Of a stretch of DNA of 6,634 nt, positions 1-6,361 are shown in pieces; position 1 is the stretch's first letter; every line of letters starts with the position of its first letter. Below the pieces are notes generated by a model that saw only the letters and a program-made list of their open reading frames with translations, made no database searches and had not been told where the DNA came from. A program made the position numbers and the translations under genes. Source of the DNA: an uncultured Gammaproteobacteria bacterium (GTDB taxonomy: Bacteria; Pseudomonadota; Gammaproteobacteria; Steroidobacterales; GCA-2729495); the NCBI GenBank assembly GCA_937958785.1, contig CALGMY010000040.1, forward strand, positions 1-6,634, written 5' to 3'.

Positions 1-50
1 GGCATGGGAGGCACGGTAATGGTGCTCGGGGCCCGACGTCAATACGAATG

Positions 51-67
51 TCATTACACTGTGATGA
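51..67. repeat. 17-base near-palindrome, operator-like
   Basis: TCATTACA-C-TGTGATGA is symmetric about position 59 with one mismatched pair (T55 against G63). It lies in the gene-free left end (1-150) and has the size of a regulator-dimer site. The half-sites do not match the Crp consensus, in which TGTGA and TCACA face inward. No gene start is visible beside it, so its target, if any, would be outside the window. Confidence 0.3.
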
Positions 68-150
68 ATTCCGCGCACGCATTCGTTCGCGGCCACCGGG
101 GCGGCCAAGAAGTGGTCGGGACGGGGATTACGGCGGTTCTGGAGCGGCAG

Positions 151-181
151 CTGGCGGTGGGCAAGCGTAGCCCACCGCCAG
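151..181 (-). terminator. Strong hairpin after the small secreted protein gene; possible terminator
   Basis: CTGGCGGTGGGC (151-162) and GCCCACCGCCAG (170-181) form a perfect 12-bp GC-rich stem with a 7-base loop. It starts 11 bases after the gene's TGA (195-193), the usual place for a transcript end. The minus-strand transcript continues CTGCCGCTCC rather than with a T-run, so it does not look like a standard intrinsic terminator and may instead protect the 3' end or assist factor-dependent termination. In the plus direction the stem is followed by TGTCTTTCC, a weak T-rich stretch, so it could also act on a transcript entering from the left. Confidence 0.6.
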
Positions 182-192
182 TGTCTTTCCGG

Positions 193-648
193 TCAGCAGT
201 GCACGGTGTAGGGCTTGCCCCCGATGATCACCGTGGTGTGGCAGTGGGTGTTCCAGGGAGGGTTCAAGGTCTTGATCTTGCCCTGGGGATCCGGCTCATC
301 CAGTTTGAAACCCAGTATCTCGATGGGAATGTCCTTCTCGGGATCCAGAAACTGGCCGAACTTCTCCTTGAAAGACTTCCCCGGATCGATCGGCCCCGTA
401 TCCTGCGGTCCAGACCAGTACCGCTCGCCGGTGACGGGATCCGTAGTCACACCCTCGACCGTTGGCTCCTGGCCATCCTTGTGGAACGTTATGCGGAAAC
501 TGTCTCCCGGCAGGGGTCCGACTCCAACCATGGGTGCTGCCGACCTCGCGGCAGCTTTGGGGTCCGAGTGCGCGCCGGTCGGGGCGTTCAACAGCAGGCT
601 AGTCGCGAGTGCTGCGCCGGCCAGCACCAGTATCGGCTTCAGTTTCAC
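193..648 (-). CDS. Small secreted protein of unknown function with His/Cys-rich C-terminus
   Basis: This is a 151-residue protein that I do not recognise. What is seen: a clear N-terminal signal peptide (about 1-26, MKLKPILVLAGAALATSLLL with likely cleavage near TGA-HS), with no lipobox Cys; an Ala-rich stretch; then a soluble region rich in Pro, Gly, Asp and Lys (FRITFHKDG, VTTDPVTGERYWSGPQDTG, FKEKFGQFLDPEKDIPIEIL). The C-terminus carries two His-Cys groups, THCH (C136) and VHC (C151, the last residue), separated by TTVIIGGKPYT, a probable beta-hairpin. The two Cys could form a disulfide in the periplasm, or the His/Cys cluster could bind a metal; neither is shown. Start: GTG at 648-646, set by AAGGGAG six bases upstream. 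It begins 43 bases after the barrel gene ends, with no terminator between, so co-transcription is likely and a shared envelope role is plausible. A hairpin follows its stop at once. Confidence 0.8.
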   Translation of the reverse strand: MKLKPILVLAGAALATSLLLNAPTGAHSDPKAAARSAAPMVGVGPLPGDSFRITFHKDGQEPTVEGVTTDPVTGERYWSGPQDTGPIDPGKSFKEKFGQFLDPEKDIPIEILGFKLDEPDPQGKIKTLNPPWNTHCHTTVIIGGKPYTVHC

Positions 649-654
649 GTGAAT

Positions 655-661
655 CTCCCTT
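655..661 (-). promoter_or_regulatory. Ribosome binding site deciding the GTG start of the small secreted protein
   Basis: On the minus strand AAGGGAG stands six bases before a GTG codon (648-646) that opens directly into a signal peptide (MKLKPILVLAG). No ATG in the same frame gives a better start, so this site supports the GTG. Confidence 0.7.
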
Positions 662-691
662 CTGTTTTGGTGGCCTTGTCGTCATTGCTGC

Positions 692-1178
692 TCAGTTCCC
701 GAAAGCGACCGTGAATCGCCCGAGGACCACCCTCTCGGGGTAGATCCTGGGGTTCTCCGGGTCGATGTCCTGGTACTCGATTTCGCGACCGAGCAGGTTC
801 CGGGCCTCCAGGCTGATGAGACCGAGGCGCCGGGGAAGGCGGTAGCTGGCAAGGAGATCGAACACGACGAACGAGTCGCTACCCGTGGTCGGTATGCCGG
901 ATCCCATCTGGTTGAGAAACCGTCCGCGCTGGTGAACCCAGGTCCCGGTCAGGCCTGCACTGAAGCCCGACGGGAGAATGTACCGGGCCGACAGGGGAAC
1001 CTGGTTGGTCTCCACGGTGAGATAGCCTTTCGGCACATAGAACTCTTCCTCGGGAATCTCCTGCTTCCAGTACTCGTACTCCGCGCTCAGGGCAACGCGG
1101 TCGGTCGGCGTGTAATAACCGTAGGCACGAACCGAGTCCTCGTCGGCATCGGCGGTGGCGAGATAGAACCCGATGTCC
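692..1178 (-). pseudogene. Displaced 3' end of the FecR-TPR-barrel gene (last 161 residues, other frame)
   Basis: This stretch encodes the true C-terminus of the barrel protein, in the frame reached by deleting one C from the nine-C run just upstream. It begins DIGFYLATADADEDS and contains alternating beta-strand segments (YGYYTPTDRVALSAEYEYWK, VPLSARYILPSGFSAGLTGT, SDSFVVFDLLASYRLP). It ends with a receptor-like closing pair, LISLEARNLLGREIEYQD and RVVLGRFTVAFGN, then TGA. The open frame runs on upstream to an ATG at 1300-1298, but the 41 residues coded between there and 1178 are an out-of-frame reading of the barrel, so this is not a gene of its own. The sequence shows no other lesion: strand pattern and composition stay intact to the stop. 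That suggests a very recent change, a reversible switch or a sequencing error rather than an old pseudogene. With both pieces joined the gene spans 3995-692 and yields 1100 residues. Confidence 0.85.
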
Positions 1179-3995
1179 GGGGGGGGGCGCCGCCTGAAGG
1201 TTCGGAATCTCGAGATCCCGTCTCGACACCTCGATTCCTGTCCGTAGCCGGTCCGAGAAACGGTGGTCGAGGCCGGCGCCCATCCGCCAGGCCTCCTCAC
1301 CCGTCGTTGACGCGAAGAACTGGTTGAAGCCGGCCACCGCTGCAGGCTCGAGGGAGGGCTGGATGTCCTGCCGGGAATACTCGGGGAAGCGCAGGGTCCG
1401 GAACGCAGAGGCCCGGAACACCGTTGCGGGAGAAATCTGCCAGATCAGGCCGGCCTTCGGATTGAGCTCGTCCCCCTCGATCGACCCATCATCGAAGGTG
1501 TCGAAGCTGGCACCAAGGGTGACCACCAGATCCCCGGTCACGTCGATCTGGGCGTAGCTGTACGCGCTAAGCTCATCCGGGCGCCTGGTGGACACCTCGG
1601 TACCACTGACCACGAACGGGGGATCCGGAATCTCGAATTCGAAGCTCTGCGCTTCCTCGATGGCCTGGCGGCCATACCGGACCCCTGTAATCAGGTTCCA
1701 CCACGTCGCCTGGTAGATGTGCTGCAGCTCCATGGACCAGCCGTCGAGATCCGTATCCGACGAGAAGAAGGTTCCCAATGTCGTACCGAATTCCCCGCCC
1801 TGGTACGTGGCAAGCCCAAGGATGGTCGACCTGGAAGAAAGGGCATGCCTGATTCCGAGCTTCAGGGACAGCGGGTCCTCGGTCTGGCGCAGGTCGGCGC
1901 TGTAGTTCGTGGCATCGAAGAGCAGCTGCAGGTCGCCCTGGTCCCTCTCGCCAACGCGCACCTCCGCCAGCACGCTCGTCTCCGGCGATGCCTGGTACTG
2001 GACGAGGCCATTGAAGACATCCTGGTCCAGGTCGTTGTTGTCCCGGAAGCCATCGGTCTCGAAGTGGAACTGGCCCAGGCTGAAGGCCCACTGCTCGTGA
2101 ATCCCGGACACGACCAGGTCATCACCCCAGGTTTCGTTTCCGCCCACGACCCCCGACGCCTGGAACGAGAGTCCATCCCGGCTGAACAGCGGGTTGAACT
2201 CGTTGAACGAAACCGCTGATGGTCCGGCACTGTCGAGGATGAAGAGATTCGCTTCCGCGAGCTGGGGTTGGACCGGCGTCATGCTGAGGGGCTGCAGCAG
2301 CTGGGATTGCAGCAGTTCGTTCACCCGGGCGATCTCGTGCCGTGGCAGGCTGGCGTAGGAGTCGGCCAGCAGACGGTGGCCAGCGAACTCGGCCGGTGCC
2401 GTGGCGATGGCTGCCCAGCCATCCCGCAGTGCCAACTCATCGAAACCCAGGTCCCGGTAGATGCGGCCCTGGCCCGCGCTCCGGGCGGCGAGATCCTGGT
2501 CGAGCGCCAGTCGGGACCGGAACACGGCGCGATTGTCGTTGCGCGCGACCGACATCTCGAGGTCCGCCAGCGCCTCGACCGGCCGGTTCACCGACTGCTT
2601 CCGGATCGCATCATAGAACCAGGGCGTCGGATCGTTCGGATCCAGCTCCTTCGCGATGGCGAGCTGGGAGGCCGCGAGGTCGTCCCGCTTCTCCTCGTAG
2701 TAGGCCTTGCCCATGTAGCTGCGGACGAGCGCATTGTTCGGGTCCAGGATCACGGCGGTCTCGATCTCGGCCCGGCCGGCGGCGAGGTCACCCTCCCGGA
2801 TCTTCGCGAGGCCGAGGCCTAAGCGCGGCAGGGGGGCCCAGGGCTCGAGCCGGATGGCCTCGTCGAAGGCCGCCCGGGCGCCCGGGAGATCGATGCGCGC
2901 CAGCCGGGCGAAGCCCAGCACACCTCGCGCGAGGCCGAGCTGGGGGTCCGCGGCGATGGCGGCGTTCGCCGCCGCCTCGCTGCGCGTCACGTCGCCGGAG
3001 GCGAGATACAGCTCCGCGAGCCGGGCCCGCACCAGGGCGTTGGCCGGATCGGCGGCCTCCAGCGTGGCGATGGCACCGTCCAGGTTTCCGGCGGATTGCC
3101 GCGCGTAGGACTGGGCCAGCCGGGCGGCCGCCAGGGCCGGCGCCGCGGCCACCGCCTGGTCGGCCAGGGTGGCGGCGGTGGCCCGGTCGCTGCGGACGGA
3201 GGCGATTACCGACTGACGGGCCAGCACCTCGGCGCTGCCGGGTGACTCACGAAGCGCGCCCGCGAGTTCCGCCTCGGCCTCCTCGACCCGGCCTACCGCC
3301 AGCTGCTGTTCCGCCCGGGTGACCGCGGGATCGGCGCCCGGCCCCGTCGGCGGGTAGTAGAGCGTCCAGAGCACCTGGTCCCGGGGCCGCACCACCTGCT
3401 CCAGGACAGGCGCGGCGCCGGCCCGGGCCACGACGCGCTCCCCACTGGCCGCGGTAGCCGCGCCCGTGGCGTTCTCCACCTTCACCCGGCCCTCGAAGAC
3501 CAGCACGCTGGCAGAGTCGCCGCCGACCTGCACCAGGAACTCGGTGCCCTCGATGCCGGCATTGGCGAACGGGGTGATCACCCGCAGCGCGCGGGGATCC
3601 CGGGCGATGATGTGCAGGGCGCCCTTCAATACGTCGAGCCAGGTGCGCTTGTCGTCCTGGGGCGCGGCGAAGCTGACGGTGGTGCCCTGGGAAAGGCTCA
3701 CCACCGTCTGGTCCGGCAGCTGCAGGGCCGCCCGGCTGTCCGGGCCCACCTCCAGCACGTCACCCGGGCAGTAGCTCTCGTTGAGGCCCGCGGGCCTCAA
3801 TTGTGCACCCGCGCGCCGGGTGCTGATCGTGCCCTGGAGCGAGACCAGCCGGGCGACCGGCGCAGCGCAGGCAGCCGCCTGGCCCTGTGCATGGCCGGTG
3901 GGCATCAACGTCAGTGTGGAAAGCAGCAGGGGCGCAAGGATGGCCAGCAGGCCGGCTCCCGTGAGCCGGGATCGGGGCTTCGGAACGAACGCCAT
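879..3995 (-). CDS. FecR-TPR-outer-membrane beta-barrel protein, frameshifted as sequenced
   Basis: As sequenced this frame encodes 1038 residues, of which only the first 939 are authentic. Layout: signal peptide (about 1-36, hydrophobic core LLAILAPLLLSTLTL, cleavage probably near GHA-QG); a FecR domain (about 46-205) with CPGDVLEVGPDSRAALQL, VITPFANAGIEGTEFLV and VLVFEGRVKVEN; about seven or eight TPR-like repeats (about 224-540), for example ALVRARLAELYLASGDV and PGARAAFDEAIRLEP; a linker (541-590); then a beta-barrel from about residue 590, starting with SFNEFNPLFSRDG and GQFHFETDGFRDNNDLDQD and continuing with LNPKAGLIWQISPATVFRAS, which resembles TonB-dependent receptors. There is no plug domain and no obvious TonB box. 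A run of nine C in the sense strand (1187-1179, residues 937-939) shifts the frame. Removing one C gives a 1100-residue protein ending at 692. The last 99 residues of this frame are Arg-rich nonsense. Start: ATG at 3995-3993, with GGGAGG 8 bases upstream. Role unknown: the domains suggest periplasmic protein or glycan contacts plus an outer-membrane anchor or channel. Confidence 0.88.
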   Translation of the reverse strand: MAFVPKPRSRLTGAGLLAILAPLLLSTLTLMPTGHAQGQAAACAAPVARLVSLQGTISTRRAGAQLRPAGLNESYCPGDVLEVGPDSRAALQLPDQTVVSLSQGTTVSFAAPQDDKRTWLDVLKGALHIIARDPRALRVITPFANAGIEGTEFLVQVGGDSASVLVFEGRVKVENATGAATAASGERVVARAGAAPVLEQVVRPRDQVLWTLYYPPTGPGADPAVTRAEQQLAVGRVEEAEAELAGALRESPGSAEVLARQSVIASVRSDRATAATLADQAVAAAPALAAARLAQSYARQSAGNLDGAIATLEAADPANALVRARLAELYLASGDVTRSEAAANAAIAADPQLGLARGVLGFARLARIDLPGARAAFDEAIRLEPWAPLPRLGLGLAKIREGDLAAGRAEIETAVILDPNNALVRSYMGKAYYEEKRDDLAASQLAIAKELDPNDPTPWFYDAIRKQSVNRPVEALADLEMSVARNDNRAVFRSRLALDQDLAARSAGQGRIYRDLGFDELALRDGWAAIATAPAEFAGHRLLADSYASLPRHEIARVNELLQSQLLQPLSMTPVQPQLAEANLFILDSAGPSAVSFNEFNPLFSRDGLSFQASGVVGGNETWGDDLVVSGIHEQWAFSLGQFHFETDGFRDNNDLDQDVFNGLVQYQASPETSVLAEVRVGERDQGDLQLLFDATNYSADLRQTEDPLSLKLGIRHALSSRSTILGLATYQGGEFGTTLGTFFSSDTDLDGWSMELQHIYQATWWNLITGVRYGRQAIEEAQSFEFEIPDPPFVVSGTEVSTRRPDELSAYSYAQIDVTGDLVVTLGASFDTFDDGSIEGDELNPKAGLIWQISPATVFRASAFRTLRFPEYSRQDIQPSLEPAAVAGFNQFFASTTGEEAWRMGAGLDHRFSDRLRTGIEVSRRDLEIPNLQAAPPPGHRVLSRHRRCRRGLGSCLRLLHADRPRCPERGVRVLEAGDSRGRVLCAERLSHRGDQPGSPVGPVHSPVGLQCRPDRDLGSPARTVSQPDGIRHTDHG
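1179..1187. repeat. Homopolymer tract G9 (C9 in the coding strand) at the frameshift
   Basis: Nine consecutive G on the plus strand lie inside the barrel coding region. Read on the minus strand, the sequence is GCG-GCG followed by nine C and then GGACATCGG. With eight C the frame reads A-A-P-P-P-D-I-G-F-Y and stays open for 161 more barrel residues to the stop at 692. With nine C, as here, it reads A-A-P-P-P-G-H-R and stops at 879. The tract lies between two predicted beta-strands. Confidence 0.95.
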
Positions 3996-4138
3996 GCAAC
4001 CGGCCTCCCACGGACCGTGTTCTACAAGGTGGCGCGTCGCCCCACGAGACTCGCCGCTGGGTTGTGCTGCAGTGCCCGGAGTCTAGCACCGGCTTGCCGG
4101 CAGGGAATCACCCACCCGTAAGGACTACTACGTGCCCG
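3996..4138 (-). other. Intergenic leader between the cyclase and barrel genes
   Basis: These 143 bases separate the cyclase stop from the barrel start. I see no stem followed by a T-run that would end transcription. The sense (minus) strand has TGCTAGACT (4088-4080), a weak extended -10-like match without a convincing -35 box, and the 11-base perfect palindrome CACGGTCCGTG (4019-4009) just before the ribosome binding site. GCCGGCAAGCCGG also occurs here but leaves too small a loop for a stable hairpin. The length compared with the tight joins elsewhere makes a separate promoter possible, but nothing proves one. Confidence 0.4.
4004..4009 (-). promoter_or_regulatory. Ribosome binding site of the FecR-TPR-barrel gene
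   Basis: GGGAGG on the minus strand lies eight bases before the ATG at 3995-3993 and is the only good Shine-Dalgarno nearby. It fits the start chosen from the signal peptide. Its first G is shared with an 11-base palindrome immediately upstream (4009-4019). Confidence 0.7.
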
Positions 4139-6361
4139 TCACTTGCCGGTAATGCGGACGATTGCCGGGTCGGGCGGTGCCCCCTCAGCCCGGTAACGCG
4201 CACAGAGGTCACGGTAGAACCGGGCGGGACCGTCGCCGGACACCCTGGCGAGCACCGCATCGAACGCCGTGCCTGCCATGGCGTGGTCGCCGGACCGGAA
4301 CAGGGCGAGCGCGGCGGCGAACTCCGCGTGTCGCGCGAGGACGCCGGCACCCACCTGCCCTTCCGTACCGATGAGTTCGTGGATCCCCAGCGGCGTCGCC
4401 TTGCCCGCGAGCAGGAAGGTGCCGAGGTCCCGGGTAACCAGCCCTGAACAGGCCCGCAGCGTGTCCGTCGATACCAGCAGGCGCGTGCCGAGCACCTTGT
4501 TCAGCCCCTCGATGCGCGACGTGGTGTTCACGATGTCGCCGGTGGCCCGGAACTGCACCCGCTCCGCGCCGCCGATGCCGCCGAGCCGGATCGGCCCCGA
4601 GTGCAGGCCGATGCGCGTCGGCAGCGGCCGGTGCCCGGGCAGCGCGTTGAAGCGCGCCACCGCCGCCGCCACGGCGAGGGCGCCGCGGCAGGCCCGGCCG
4701 TGCAGCTCCGCGTCGGGCGCCGCCGCCGCCCAGATGGCGAGCATGGAATCACCGGTGACATCGATCACCACGCCGCCCGCCGACTTCACCTCGGCGAACA
4801 GTGCGTCGTAGTACTCGTTCATGAGGTCGGCGAGGGCCGACGGGTCCAGCTCCTCGGAGAGGGTCGTGTAGTGCTCCACGTCGGTGGCGAGGCAGGTGGC
4901 GTGCAGCAGCTCGGCGTTGGCCTTGAGGTCCCCCACGTTGGCCATGAGCCGGCTGACCGCGGCGGGCGGCAGCAACACGCCGATGGCCTCGACCACGCGC
5001 CGCCGCTGGCCCTGGGACTGCCGGTACTGGGCGAGCAGGCCGACGAGCAGCGCGACGGGCAGCTGGATGGCGAGCGGGGTGACGAGGGGCAGCCAGGCAT
5101 TGCTGGCGCCGAACAGCCAGGTGGCACCGGCGGCATAGAGCGGCACGGCGGCGATACTGAAGAGAACTGCGGTGACGGGAACCAGCAGGCGGCAGAAGGC
5201 GCCGGCCAGGAGGCCCCACAACCCGACGACCAGCAGCTGGGGCCCGAGATCCAGGGGACGGATCGCGCTGCCGTCCACCATGTTCGCGACCGCGGTCGCC
5301 GCAATCTCCACCCCGGACAGGTGCAGGCCGGAGTCGTCGGAGAAGGGCGAGATGAAGCTGTCCTTCTGCTCCGGCTGGTACTGCTCGGAGAAGCCGACGA
5401 ACACCAGCTTGCCGCCGAGGTCGGGCAGGCTGCCGTCGAGCGCCCGGTGGTAGGGAATGGTGATCACCGTGCGGGGCGCGCCGTAGTAGTTGAGGTAGCG
5501 CGTGTCGGCGCCGAAGTAGAGCCGGAAGAGTGACGCGAGCCCCGTGCCCGGGAGCTCGGTGCCGGCGGCGAGCCGCAGCACCCAGCGGTCCTGCACGGCC
5601 CGGGCGGCGGTGCGGTCGGTGGCAAGGCACTGGCGCGCGTCCCGGGCCAGCTGGGTGAGATTGCCCGCCTGCCAGGCTTCCGGCGCCGTGGCCGGCCAGC
5701 TCGCACGGATCGCCGGGCAGAACTCGCGCAGGTCCGAAAGCCACCGGCCGGACTCCCGGAGCATCCAGGCCTGGAAGACGATGGTCGGCAGGGTCGGCAG
5801 GTCGCCGGCGCTGGCCTTGTAGGTCCAGAACTGGCTGACCTTGTCCGGGACGACGGGCAGGGGAAAGGGCGCGACGGCCAGGGCGCCGGCCCCGATGGCC
5901 GGCACCGGCGGCACCAGCGTCTCGGTGCTCACCGTGTAGCCCGCATCCGGATTACCGGCCAGGGGTGTCTTGCGCAGGTAGGCGGTCAGCACCACGTTGC
6001 CCGCGGCGCCGATCGCCTGGCCGAGCCGGGCATCGTCGGCCGGGTCCGCGGGGTCGTCGAAGAAGACGTCGAAGGCGATCACCCGGGCGCCGGCCGCCAC
6101 CAGCCGCTCGATGAGCTCGGCGTGCAGGCGGCGGGGCCACTCGTCGGGCTCGTTGGGCAGCCCGAAGGCGTCGCTGGAGGCCTTGTCGAGGCTGACCACG
6201 AGTACCTCGGGCGGCGCAGGTCGCGGGCCGCGGAGGGTGAAGAGCGTGCCGAGGCCCAGGTTCTCCTCGAGCCGGAGCACGCCGGGCAACGAGCCCGCCA
6301 GCATGCCGACGAGGGCGATGGCGACGCCGGCAACGAGCCCCGGCAGCAGGCGGCGCAGCAT
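4139..6361 (-). CDS. CHASE2-domain class III adenylate/guanylate cyclase, membrane bound
   Basis: This is a 740-residue membrane nucleotide cyclase. Domains in order: an N-terminal signal anchor (about 5-28); a periplasmic CHASE2 sensor (about 30-370) with VLVVSLDKASSDAFG, VIAFDVFFDD, RYLNYYGAP, KLVFVGFSEQ and SGVEIAATAVANMVDG; three membrane helices (about 374-394, 395-417, 422-444); a short linker; a class III catalytic domain (about 485-665); and a short TPR-like tail (about 675-740). Both metal-binding Asp are present (D494 in CLATDVEHYTTLSE, D538 in VTGDSMLAIW), as are the transition-state Asn and Arg (N612 and R616 in VNTTSR). The two positions that select the base in canonical enzymes are unusual: D534 sits where Lys is expected and R605 where Asp or Thr is expected. 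I therefore do not fix the product as cAMP. The chosen ATG at 6361-6359 overlaps the upstream regulator's stop in TGATG and has no clear Shine-Dalgarno, pointing to translational coupling. An upstream in-frame ATG at 6454 would add 31 Arg/Pro/Gly-rich residues that are out-of-frame regulator sequence, so I reject it. Confidence 0.93.
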   Translation of the reverse strand: MLRRLLPGLVAGVAIALVGMLAGSLPGVLRLEENLGLGTLFTLRGPRPAPPEVLVVSLDKASSDAFGLPNEPDEWPRRLHAELIERLVAAGARVIAFDVFFDDPADPADDARLGQAIGAAGNVVLTAYLRKTPLAGNPDAGYTVSTETLVPPVPAIGAGALAVAPFPLPVVPDKVSQFWTYKASAGDLPTLPTIVFQAWMLRESGRWLSDLREFCPAIRASWPATAPEAWQAGNLTQLARDARQCLATDRTAARAVQDRWVLRLAAGTELPGTGLASLFRLYFGADTRYLNYYGAPRTVITIPYHRALDGSLPDLGGKLVFVGFSEQYQPEQKDSFISPFSDDSGLHLSGVEIAATAVANMVDGSAIRPLDLGPQLLVVGLWGLLAGAFCRLLVPVTAVLFSIAAVPLYAAGATWLFGASNAWLPLVTPLAIQLPVALLVGLLAQYRQSQGQRRRVVEAIGVLLPPAAVSRLMANVGDLKANAELLHATCLATDVEHYTTLSEELDPSALADLMNEYYDALFAEVKSAGGVVIDVTGDSMLAIWAAAAPDAELHGRACRGALAVAAAVARFNALPGHRPLPTRIGLHSGPIRLGGIGGAERVQFRATGDIVNTTSRIEGLNKVLGTRLLVSTDTLRACSGLVTRDLGTFLLAGKATPLGIHELIGTEGQVGAGVLARHAEFAAALALFRSGDHAMAGTAFDAVLARVSGDGPARFYRDLCARYRAEGAPPDPAIVRITGK

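Noticed and set aside
51..67. Crp binding site in the left-end palindrome
   Set aside because: It contains TGTGA, but the half-sites face outward with a one-base centre instead of TGTGA-N6-TCACA.
4..714. Plus-strand 236-residue open frame over the left end
   Set aside because: It runs antisense through the small secreted protein gene, has no ribosome site or recognisable domain, and competes with a signal-peptide-bearing gene that has a good ribosome binding site.
1179..1300. The 3' barrel fragment as an independent gene starting at the ATG at 1300
   Set aside because: Residues from that ATG to the G-run are an out-of-frame reading of well-formed barrel sequence in the other frame; the fragment is the continuation of the large gene.
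2342..3322. Plus-strand 326-residue open frame
   Set aside because: Its product is dominated by Arg, Pro, Gly and Ala, typical of the reverse reading of GC-rich coding DNA; the minus strand here encodes clear TPR repeats.
3760..4089. Minus-strand 109-residue open frame across the barrel-gene start
   Set aside because: It overlaps the signal peptide and FecR coding region in another frame and shows no domain.
4088..4101. GCCGGCAAGCCGG as an intrinsic terminator after the cyclase gene
   Set aside because: The inverted repeat leaves only two unpaired bases and no T-run follows on either strand.
4601..5533. Plus-strand 310-residue open frame
   Set aside because: It is antisense to the CHASE2 and catalytic regions of the cyclase and shows no domain of its own.
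4749..5744. Minus-strand 331-residue open frame
   Set aside because: It is a second frame of the cyclase gene with an Arg/Pro/Ala-rich product, whereas the main frame carries every cyclase motif.
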